This document shows, in pieces, positions 1-5,403 of a DNA stretch of 6,177 nt. The DNA is taken from positions 1-6,177 of the forward strand of contig JASLGV010000291.1 of assembly GCA_030149995.1 (NCBI GenBank). The letters run 5' to 3'. Positions within the stretch are counted from its first letter, which is position 1; each line of letters opens with the position of its first letter. A program made the translations under genes and the position numbers. This DNA is from Pedobacter sp. Its GTDB lineage: Bacteria; Bacteroidota; Bacteroidia; Sphingobacteriales; Sphingobacteriaceae. The notes below the pieces were generated by a model. It had not been told where the DNA came from and did not search any database. It saw only the letters and a program-made list of their open reading frames with translations.

Positions 1-25
1 TTCAATGGTGGATTTGCAGGTCTAT

Positions 26-679
26 TTATTCCTGGATAAGACCGTTAACCAGGGCAAACCGGATGAGTGCGGCGGTATTTTTAGAGCCTGTTTTATCAAT
101 AATTGCCTGACGATGCCCTTCTACGGTACGTTTACTCAGGAACAGTTTTTCTGCCATTTCCTTATTGGTAAAGCCTTCGGCAATGAGTTGGAGAATTTCC
201 ATTTCGCGTACAGAAAAATCTATTTGCAATGCTTGATGAGTGGGGTGCTGATGTACACTTAGGATCAGCTTGTTTAATAATTTTTGCGATAGTTCTGTGC
301 AAAGATATTTTTCACCCTGGGAGATGTATTTTAAGGCAAAAAGCATTTCCTCTTTACGTATGTTTTTTAACAGATAGCCCCAGGCCCCGTCTATAAAAGC
401 TTGCGTAACATATTTTTCCTGGTCGAATACCGAAAGGATAACAACTTTAATGCGGGGATTTGTTTTTTTGAGCGTTTTAATCAGTTTGGTTGTATCCAGA
501 TCGGCTATGTTCAAATCTGTAATTACCACATCTGCTTTAATGCCTGATTGTAAAAGATTTAATACCTCTTTTCCGTTATTGGCTTCGGCTACAACTGAAA
601 TATCCCGTTGCGATTCCAGTAACATCTTAATTCCGTTTCGTACAATGTTATGGTCTTCTGCTAAAATAATACGTATCAT
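26..679 (-). CDS. LuxR/NarL-family two-component response regulator
   Basis: A complete 217-residue DNA-binding response regulator, the usual length for the NarL/FixJ family. Residues 1-120 form a receiver domain: acidic pocket E8-D9, phospho-acceptor D55 after the strand VVIT, switch residue S83 and invariant K105. Residues 154-215 form a LuxR-type helix-turn-helix (FSVREMEILQLIAEGFTNKE, then recognition helix around SKRTVEGHR). By family knowledge, phosphorylation at D55 by a histidine kinase would promote dimerisation and promoter binding in the cytoplasm. The usual M-P pair after the phospho-Asp loop is replaced (DLNIADLD), which is tolerated in Bacteroidota members. No kinase lies in the window, so the signal and targets are unknown; the partner may lie past the left edge or elsewhere. 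The ATG at 679 gives an N-terminus (MIRIILAEDH) that starts exactly at the first receiver strand. No clear ribosome-binding site precedes it, as is common in this phylum. Confidence 0.95.
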   Translation of the reverse strand: MIRIILAEDHNIVRNGIKMLLESQRDISVVAEANNGKEVLNLLQSGIKADVVITDLNIADLDTTKLIKTLKKTNPRIKVVILSVFDQEKYVTQAFIDGAWGYLLKNIRKEEMLFALKYISQGEKYLCTELSQKLLNKLILSVHQHPTHQALQIDFSVREMEILQLIAEGFTNKEMAEKLFLSKRTVEGHRQAIIDKTGSKNTAALIRFALVNGLIQE

Positions 680-729
680 CTGTTTTTATAAATACTTAGG
701 CGAGCGGGATAGATGGTTGCATATACTGT

Positions 730-742
730 TTGTTATCAACAA
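730..742. promoter_or_regulatory. short inverted repeat upstream of the response regulator
   Basis: TTGTT and AACAA flank a 3-base centre (ATC). It lies 51-63 bases upstream of the regulator's start codon, a plausible place for an operator or autoregulatory site. A 5-bp AT-rich repeat can easily arise by chance, so the functional reading is weak. Confidence 0.2.
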
Positions 743-906
743 TTTCTGAAATAGAATGTTCTTTGGCCTGGTTATTTTTTGCTTAACAAGCTTCAAAAAA
801 TGAAGCAGGCTGCTTTTGTCTGATCGAAGATGTTGTTTTTTAGAAATAGAGAATAGGTGAATTACACAATTTTAAACTTCTTCGGAAGGGAATTGGTGCA
901 GGTCTT

Positions 907-989
907 TATTTTTGAACAAGTTAGGTTCAGTTCAGATGATAAAAAAATCGTTAAAAAAGCTTTTTATAAAAAATTAAGCCTTATTTTTG
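907..989 (+). promoter_or_regulatory. two candidate Bacteroidota -7 elements (TATTTTTG) before the cupin gene
   Basis: TATTTTTG occurs at 907-914 and again at 982-989; both match the TAnnTTTG -7 consensus known for the primary sigma factor of Bacteroidota. No good TTTG -33 partner is seen at the usual spacing of about 19-21 bases before either copy. The first copy would give a leader of roughly 80 nt. The second ends only 7 bases before the cupin ATG, so transcription from it would start at or next to the start codon, giving a leaderless or nearly leaderless message. The motif is AT-rich and the region is too, so chance matches are possible. Confidence 0.4.
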
Positions 990-996
990 TGAAAAT

Positions 997-1494
997 ATGC
1001 AAAACGAAAAAACACAAATATTTGATAACATTGCACAGCGCCTGAAAATTGAAGGTTTTAATGTTGTTAATCGTGATGAAAGCCGCCCATGGGGAGGTTT
1101 TTTTGTAATAGACGAAGCTCAGGCTCAGCAATTTGCCGATACGTATTTTGATGGTCTGGATGTTAACAGCCTGAAAATAGGTGGTAAATTAAGCCCAAAG
1201 ATTTTAATTGTTGCCCCTAATACACGTCTTTCCTGGCAATATCATCACCGTCGTGCCGAAATATGGCAGGTTGTTACCGGAACTGTTGGAATTAAAACAA
1301 GCCAAACGGATGAAGAAGGTGAATTGAAAAAGTATCTTCCTAAAGATCAGATTAAACTGCAACAAGGCGAACGCCACCGCTTAATAGGTTTAGATGATTG
1401 GGGTGTGGTAGCAGAAATCTGGCAACATACAGATGCTTCTAATCCTTCTGATGAAAGCGATATTGTACGCGTACAAGACGATTTTGGCCGATAA
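997..1494 (+). CDS. stand-alone cupin, mannose-6-phosphate isomerase type II-like
   Basis: A 165-residue cytoplasmic cupin. It resembles the C-terminal isomerase domain of bifunctional mannose-1-phosphate guanylyltransferase/mannose-6-phosphate isomerases, without the nucleotidyltransferase domain. Shared landmarks are RPWG at 30-33, the first cupin motif WQYHHRRAEIWQVVTGT at 80-96 (candidate metal ligands H83, H84, E88), the second motif with H127 in GERHRL, and the closing signature DIVRVQDDFGR at 155-165. A segment at about 40-68 between RPWG and the barrel is longer than in the bifunctional enzymes. Similar Bacteroidota proteins tend to be named phosphomannose isomerase-like, cupin or even phosphoheptose isomerase. 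A sugar-phosphate isomerase role in surface-glycan precursor supply is therefore plausible but unproven. The neighbours do not help: no GDP-mannose genes are nearby. The ATG at 997 is preceded by TATTTTTGTGAAAAT with no Shine-Dalgarno; the next in-frame ATGs come far too late to be the start. Confidence 0.88.
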   Translation: MQNEKTQIFDNIAQRLKIEGFNVVNRDESRPWGGFFVIDEAQAQQFADTYFDGLDVNSLKIGGKLSPKILIVAPNTRLSWQYHHRRAEIWQVVTGTVGIKTSQTDEEGELKKYLPKDQIKLQQGERHRLIGLDDWGVVAEIWQHTDASNPSDESDIVRVQDDFGR

Positions 1495-1557
1495 CTTTGA
1501 TTCTTAAAATCAACAGGTTTGATGTTTATTTCCGCATAAATCTGCTTAAAGATATTA

Positions 1558-1618
1558 ACAGGTGTGCGCGTGTTTTATGGGAATGACTTTTTCAAGTCGT
1601 TAACACGGGTACACTTGT
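1558..1618 (+). ncRNA. strong bulged stem-loop, possible structured leader, small RNA or cupin terminator
   Basis: The arm ACAGGTGTGCGCGTGTT (1558-1574) pairs with AACACGGGTACACTTGT (1602-1618) at 16 of 17 positions (two G-T wobbles, one G-G mismatch). A 7-base one-sided bulge (TTATGGG, 1575-1581) follows, then an 8-bp stem AATGACTT/AAGTCGTT (1582-1589 with 1594-1601, one wobble) closed by the loop TTTC. That is 24 possible pairs in 61 nt, far more than expected by chance. It starts 63 nt after the cupin stop and ends 220 nt before the desaturase start. The tail ATTTTATT is only weakly T-rich, so it would be an atypical terminator. I do not recognise it as a known RNA family. The strand is chosen from the orientation of both neighbouring genes. 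Confidence 0.4.
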
Positions 1619-1635
1619 ATTTTATTCAGATCTTA

Positions 1636-1670
1636 AAAGCCATCTTTATTAAGGCTTTACAATGCCTTAA
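1636..1670 (+). promoter_or_regulatory. two overlapping, mutually exclusive hairpins
   Basis: AAAGCC (1636-1641) can pair with GGCTTT (1653-1658), loop 11. Alternatively TTAAGGC (1649-1655) can pair perfectly with GCCTTAA (1664-1670), loop 8. Both use GGC at 1653-1655, so only one can form at a time. Such switching arms are typical of attenuators and riboswitch expression platforms, but no aptamer or leader peptide is recognised, and short AT-rich stems like these can be accidental. Confidence 0.3.
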
Positions 1671-1790
1671 AAATATACCAGCAATTAACAAGTTTGTACA
1701 GGTTCTAACAACTTACCATTCGTTTTTAGCAAGTAACCAGTATTAAAACACCCTTCTTTAACCTCAAAGTATAACCACAATTCAGATAAT

Positions 1791-1808
1791 AAACCGGTTT
1801 TACCGGTA
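1791..1808. promoter_or_regulatory. tandem ACCGGT palindromes before the desaturase start
   Basis: Two perfect palindromes abut: AAACCGGTTT (1791-1800) and TACCGGTA (1801-1808). ACCGGT is thus repeated with a 9-base period, and the two copies can also pair as a 6-bp hairpin with loop TTT. The site ends 30 bases before the desaturase ATG. It could be an operator for a dimeric regulator of fatty-acid desaturation or part of the leader fold. The binding factor is unknown. Confidence 0.35.
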
Positions 1809-1838
1809 ACAGCCTTAGGGCAACCCTTAAACACACAC

Positions 1839-2567
1839 ATGATTATTTTACTATTTTTTCTTTGCCACTGGTTCAGCTCTTTATTTAGCCAGACTTTCTT
1901 TTTACACCGCTACGCTTCACATAAAATGTTTAAAATGGAGCCATTCTGGGAGAAGTTTTTCTATCTTTTATTGCTGTTCTCGCAGGGTTCTTCTTTTTTA
2001 AATCCGCGGGCCTATGCCATTTTACACCGTATGCACCATGCGTACAGCGATACGGAGAAAGATCCTCATTCGCCACATTTCTTTAAAGATGTATTTGGGA
2101 TGATGATTGCAACCAAAAATATGTACCTGAACTACCTGCACTATAAAATAGAACCAGAGCCGGCATTTCGCGGGAGCTATCCGGAGTGGCCGCTTGTTGA
2201 TCGTATTGGCGATTCGTGGTTATGGAGAATTTCGTGCGGTTTGTTTTACATTGCCTTTTATGTGGTATTTGCAAATCATTGGTGGATGTTCCTGCTTTTA
2301 CCTATTCATTTTTTAATGGGGCCACTTCATGGTGCCATTGTAAACTGGTGCGGTCATAAATACGGCTACTCAAACCACGATAACGACGATCATAGCAAAA
2401 ACTCTCTTCCTTGGGATTTCCTGCTGATGGGCGAACTGTTTCAGAATAATCATCATAAAAAACCAAACAGCCCTAATTTTGCAAGCCGTTGGTTCGAATT
2501 TGACCCAACGTACCCCCTTATGAAAACCCTGCACTGGCTGCGGATTATTAAAATCAGAAAAGTATAG
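1839..2567 (+). CDS. short membrane fatty-acid (acyl-CoA type) desaturase
   Basis: A 242-residue integral membrane di-iron desaturase, which by family would introduce a cis double bond into fatty acyl chains and so adjust membrane fluidity. Histidine box I is HRYASH at 23-28 and box II is HRMHH at 63-67. Box III is QNNHH at 202-206, where the usual first histidine is Gln. The extra ligand region NWCGH (169-173) matches the N-x3-H metal-binding site of stearoyl-CoA desaturases. Hydrophobic segments at about 1-22, 39-55, 131-146 and 148-168 fit membrane helices. The protein is shorter than many desaturases (300 or more residues) because almost nothing precedes box I, a layout seen in a compact bacterial subfamily. 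The ATG at 1839 is the only start giving the full first helix; no Shine-Dalgarno is visible. It appears to be monocistronic, with terminators after it and no electron-donor gene (ferredoxin, rubredoxin, cytochrome b5) beside it. Substrate and double-bond position cannot be read from the sequence. Confidence 0.92.
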   Translation: MIILLFFLCHWFSSLFSQTFFLHRYASHKMFKMEPFWEKFFYLLLLFSQGSSFLNPRAYAILHRMHHAYSDTEKDPHSPHFFKDVFGMMIATKNMYLNYLHYKIEPEPAFRGSYPEWPLVDRIGDSWLWRISCGLFYIAFYVVFANHWWMFLLLPIHFLMGPLHGAIVNWCGHKYGYSNHDNDDHSKNSLPWDFLLMGELFQNNHHKKPNSPNFASRWFEFDPTYPLMKTLHWLRIIKIRKV

Positions 2568-2593
2568 GTTTAATTTTCTGACAATTTTTTTTT
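2554..2593 (+). terminator. weak AT-rich terminator with a competing third arm
   Basis: TCAGAAAA (2554-2561) pairs with TTTTCTGA (2574-2581), spanning the desaturase stop codon, and CAA then nine T (2585-2593) follow. The stem is poor in G and C, so termination would be weak. The same middle arm, extended to TTTTCTGACA (2574-2583), pairs even better (10 bp) with TGTCAGAAAA (2599-2608), which would break the terminator hairpin. Confidence 0.4.
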
Positions 2594-2692
2594 GGATGTG
2601 TCAGAAAAACATAAAGACCACCTGTTGCAGCTATTTTATTTAACCTGCAGAAGCAGATAGACAAAACTAAGCATTACTTTTACCGATTGCGG

Positions 2693-2715
2693 GCGGCCAT
2701 TGGCCGCTTTTTTTT
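2693..2715 (+). terminator. strong intrinsic terminator after the desaturase
   Basis: GCGGCC (2693-2698), loop ATT, GGCCGC (2702-2707), then eight T (2708-2715). This is a textbook rho-independent terminator on the plus strand. It lies about 125 nt after the desaturase stop and separates that gene from the outer-membrane protein gene, so the latter needs its own promoter in 2716-2803. Confidence 0.85.
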
Positions 2716-2803
2716 ACTTGTTCGGTGAAAAAGTATTTCAGGTATATGTAACAAATTGAAACTTGCGTAGACTAAATAAAAAACATAACGAGAAACTATT
2801 AAG

Positions 2804-5266
2804 ATGAAACGAATTTTACTTTTAACATTATTTATAGGAACAATTCTGGGTGCACATGCGCAGTTTCCTGGCATGGGCAATGTAGGAGGCGGTGGCGGAG
2901 CCAAAAAAGTAACCGTAACCGGCCGTATTACAGCTGTTATTTTAGACTCCTTATCTAAAAAACCGGTTGACTATGCTACCGTGTCTCTTGTAAATATAAA
3001 AACCAATAAATCAGTTAACGGAGGGGTTACAGACGATAAAGGAAAGATATCCCTGCAAAATGTTGCTCCGGATAATTACAAGCTGATTGTTGGTTTTATC
3101 GGTTATAAAACCAAAACCATTAATGTAAGTACCACACCTTCCAAGCTGGATAATAACCTGGGTAGTGTACTGCTCGCTTCTACCGATAATACCCTGGCAG
3201 ATGTGCAGGTAGTAGGAACAAAAGCAGTAATTGAAAATAAGATAGACCGTATGGTTTACAACGCAGAAGCAGATGCAACAAATGCCGGAGGAGACGCTAC
3301 AGATGTAATGCGTAAAGTGCCTATGCTTTCTGTTGATATTAACGGAAACGTTCAGCTGAGGGGTGGAGCCGTACGTGTTTTAATTAACGGAAAACCATCC
3401 GGAACAATGGCCAGCAGCGTTTCTGATGCATTAAAAATGATTCCTGCAGAGCAGATTAAAAGTGTGGAAGTAATTACCAGTCCATCTGCAAAATACGATG
3501 CAGAGGGATCAGGTGGGATTATCAACATCATTACCAAAAAATCAAATGCACAAGGCGTGAGTGGAAGTGTAAATGCATCGGCAGGTACCCGCCAAAACAA
3601 TGGAGCATTTAACTTAACAGCCAAAACCGGGCGCTTAAGTGTGAACACCGCATTGGGTGGAAACTTTGCTTATCCACAAGAATCGAGGGTCGTAGTATTA
3701 AACGAAACCCAGGTAAGCGGCGGTGCTTTAAACAGTGTTGCTCAGGATGGTTATTCGAAATGGAAACGCGACGGATTAAACGGAAGTTTAGGTTTGGATT
3801 ACGATTTTAATGCCTACAACAACATCAGTACAAACGTTAAATTTAACCGTTTTTCTAATGGTGGACCAGGTGCTTCTGATTACCTGATTAATGGCTTAGC
3901 CGCTAAAAACATCAGTGATATGGATATGACGTTTAACAACATGGACTGGAACGTCGACTACAGACGCACTTCTAAAAAAGAAGGTGAAGAGTTTACCGTT
4001 TCTGGTCAGTTATCAACCGGCCGTACACCAACTAAATTTAGCAATACACTCGTTTCAGATGCTTTTCCACAAGGATTTGAAACCTTTAGCAAAAACACGG
4101 GTAAGAACAACGAATATACCGTTCAAACAGATTATACCTACCCTTTTAACAAGAAAACAACTTTAGAAGTAGGTGCCAAAGGGATTTTTCGTACCATTAA
4201 AAGTCAGTACGGAGATGGATCTGAACAAGATTTTGATTATAGCCAGGATGTATCATCAGCCTATGGTGTAATTAGCTTTGATCTGACCAAGAAAATTAAA
4301 GTTAAAGGGGGGGTAAGGGCAGAATATACCCAGATTGATTTCAATACACAGAACAATACAACGGAAAAGAATGATTACTTTAACTTGTTTCCAAGTGTAA
4401 TTCTTTCTCAGAGTTTAAAGGATGGTTCTACCATTAAGCTGAGCTATAATCGCCGTGTACAAAGACCAAGTCAGACTTATCTGAATCCTTTCCGTAACGA
4501 AAGTAACCAGTTTAATATTATACAAGGTAACCCGCAGTTAAGTCCGGAATTAAGTGATAACATAGAATTTGGATACTCTACTTTTATTAAGAGTTCGATT
4601 CTGAATGCCTCTGTGTTTTACCGTCGTACAACCGGTGTAATTGAAAGTTCATTGTCGCCAATTCGCGAGCTTGACGAAAACAACCAGTTGATAAATAAGA
4701 CTTTGACTTCTTATATCAACGTGGGTACCGCGCAAACATATGGCTTTAACATTTTTGGTACGTATAACCCGAAACCAAAGTGGACTTTAATGAGTAATTT
4801 CGGTTTAAATACTTACGAGGTAACCAATGCAGCAACCAACATCAGCACCGGAACTTATATTAATTATAACCTCTTTGCCCGTTCTGCCTATGGTTTCGGA
4901 AAAGGTTATAACTTTGAATTGTTCGGTGTGGTTAACTCGGCCCGCAGAACTTATCAGGGTAAAACCGATGCAATGATTTTTTATGGCAGTGCCTTTAAAA
5001 AAGACATCCTGGGTAAAAAAGGAAGCGTGGGTATTAACGTGTTAAATCCGTTTAGAAAAGATCTGCATATTAAAACGGTAAACAACTATGTAGAAAATGG
5101 AAATTATGTATACCAAAGCCAGAACATTTACTATCCATTGCGTTCTATTGGTGTTAACTTTAGCTACAACTTTGGAAAGCTTAAGTTCACAGAGAAAAAG
5201 AAAATCAAAAACGACGACATTAAGCAGGGTGAGCAACCTGGCGGAATGGGTGGCGTTCAAAACTAA
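2804..5266 (+). CDS. outer-membrane beta-barrel protein, TonB-dependent receptor-like
   Basis: An 820-residue outer-membrane protein. Residues 1-19 are a signal peptide (MKR, hydrophobic core, AHA before Q20). A glycine-rich stretch (about 21-33) leads into a carboxypeptidase-regulatory-like beta domain (about 38-125; PVDYATVSL, DDKGKISL, IGYKT). A plug domain follows (about 135-250; ALKMIPAEQIKSVEVIT and the conserved end GSGGIINIITKKS). The rest (about 250-795) is a beta-barrel of the OMP_b-brl_3 kind, with typical ELSDNIEFGY and final SYNFGKLKF strands. The last 25 residues are a charged tail ending QPGGMGGVQN. By family it would be a TonB-energised importer or related surface protein, substrate unknown. 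No SusD gene follows and the next gene is convergent, so this is not a classic polysaccharide-utilisation pair. The ATG at 2804 directly precedes the signal peptide; only a weak purine stretch (GAGAAA) lies before it. A run of seven G sits at 4307-4313. Confidence 0.92.
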   Translation: MKRILLLTLFIGTILGAHAQFPGMGNVGGGGGAKKVTVTGRITAVILDSLSKKPVDYATVSLVNIKTNKSVNGGVTDDKGKISLQNVAPDNYKLIVGFIGYKTKTINVSTTPSKLDNNLGSVLLASTDNTLADVQVVGTKAVIENKIDRMVYNAEADATNAGGDATDVMRKVPMLSVDINGNVQLRGGAVRVLINGKPSGTMASSVSDALKMIPAEQIKSVEVITSPSAKYDAEGSGGIINIITKKSNAQGVSGSVNASAGTRQNNGAFNLTAKTGRLSVNTALGGNFAYPQESRVVVLNETQVSGGALNSVAQDGYSKWKRDGLNGSLGLDYDFNAYNNISTNVKFNRFSNGGPGASDYLINGLAAKNISDMDMTFNNMDWNVDYRRTSKKEGEEFTVSGQLSTGRTPTKFSNTLVSDAFPQGFETFSKNTGKNNEYTVQTDYTYPFNKKTTLEVGAKGIFRTIKSQYGDGSEQDFDYSQDVSSAYGVISFDLTKKIKVKGGVRAEYTQIDFNTQNNTTEKNDYFNLFPSVILSQSLKDGSTIKLSYNRRVQRPSQTYLNPFRNESNQFNIIQGNPQLSPELSDNIEFGYSTFIKSSILNASVFYRRTTGVIESSLSPIRELDENNQLINKTLTSYINVGTAQTYGFNIFGTYNPKPKWTLMSNFGLNTYEVTNAATNISTGTYINYNLFARSAYGFGKGYNFELFGVVNSARRTYQGKTDAMIFYGSAFKKDILGKKGSVGINVLNPFRKDLHIKTVNNYVENGNYVYQSQNIYYPLRSIGVNFSYNFGKLKFTEKKKIKNDDIKQGEQPGGMGGVQN

Positions 5267-5288
5267 TAACAAACCCAAAACAACAACA

Positions 5289-5328
5289 AAGAGCCCTTCT
5301 GGTTTTCCGGAAAGGGCTCTTGCTTTTT
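5289..5328 (+). terminator. strong intrinsic terminator after the outer-membrane protein gene
   Basis: AAGAGCCCTTCTGG (5289-5302) pairs with CCGGAAAGGGCTCTT (5307-5321) around the loop TTTT, with one bulged A (5311) and one wobble. GC and five T (5324-5328) follow. It begins 22 nt after the stop codon. The opposite strand is also T-rich past the stem (complement of the CAACAACAAA stretch), so it may work in both directions between these convergent genes. Confidence 0.85.
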
Positions 5329-5338
5329 AAGGGCTGTT

Positions 5339-5362
5339 ATAAAAACAACCGTTTTTTAACGG
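5339..5362 (-). terminator. intrinsic terminator for the convergent binding-protein gene
   Basis: Read on the minus strand, CCGTT (from 5362) pairs with AACGG (to 5349) around the loop AAAA, followed by TTGTTTTTAT (5348-5339). It lies 41 nt beyond the minus-strand stop codon at 5404. The 5-bp stem is short, so it may act together with the larger hairpin at 5289-5321. Confidence 0.5.
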
Positions 5363-5403
5363 CTTCGTCTTTATTTTAAATTAGGACTGGTTAAACGGAC
5401 AGA

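Larger units (their letters stand above)
680..996. other. divergent intergenic region between response regulator and cupin gene
   Basis: These 317 bases lie between two divergently transcribed genes and should hold both promoters. I see no credible gene: the only longer open frames start at GTG or overlap the cupin out of frame and have no recognisable composition. Visible signals are a perfect short inverted repeat TTGTTATCAACAA at 730-742, a GCTTC/GAAGC hairpin at 790-806 followed at once by AGCAGGCTGCT (804-814) and TTTTG, the palindrome AAAAAGCTTTTT at 954-965 in a very AT-rich stretch, and two copies of TTATTTTTG (906-914 and 981-989). None of the minus-strand sequence before the regulator matches the TAnnTTTG element. 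Confidence 0.6.
1495..1838 (+). other. 344-bp intergenic region rich in inverted repeats, upstream of the desaturase
   Basis: No credible protein gene is seen; the one 60-codon frame (GTG at 1564 to 1746) runs straight through the inverted repeats and has no recognisable features. The region contains, in order: an AT-rich TTGATT/AATCAA hairpin (1497-1513) just after the cupin stop, a long bulged stem-loop (1558-1618), two mutually exclusive hairpins (1636-1670), paired ACCGGT palindromes (1791-1808) and an AGGG/CCCT hairpin (1817-1827). ACAGGT occurs three times (1513, 1558, 1698). No TAnnTTTG element was found, so the desaturase promoter is not located. The region may carry the end of the cupin transcript, a structured desaturase leader, a small RNA, or a mixture. 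Confidence 0.5.

Noticed and set aside
450..749. 99-codon plus-strand frame overlapping the response regulator
   Set aside because: Antisense to a complete receiver domain with all conserved residues; no independent support.
790..818. GCTTC/GAAGC hairpin followed by AGCAGGCTGCT and TTTTG, considered as a terminator
   Set aside because: It lies in a divergent promoter region with no gene upstream on the plus strand to terminate, and the stem is only 5 bp with an A-rich loop.
857..1045. 62-codon open frame starting at GTG upstream of the cupin
   Set aside because: It overlaps the start of the clearly real cupin gene in another frame, and its Lys/Phe-rich sequence is just translated AT-rich promoter DNA.
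1497..1513. TTGATT/AATCAA hairpin just after the cupin stop, considered as its terminator
   Set aside because: The stem is short and AT-rich and no T-run follows, so termination is not supported.
1564..1746. 60-codon open frame starting at GTG in the cupin-desaturase gap
   Set aside because: It runs through the large hairpin, has no ribosome-binding site, no domain-like composition, and a rare start codon; the structure explains the region better.
3352..3648. 98-codon minus-strand frame inside the outer-membrane protein gene
   Set aside because: It lies wholly within a well-supported gene on the other strand and shows no family features; antisense shadow.
2804..5403. Reading the outer-membrane protein as a SusC member of a polysaccharide-utilisation locus
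   Set aside because: No SusD gene follows, the next gene is convergent, and at 820 residues the protein is shorter than typical SusC proteins of about 1000.
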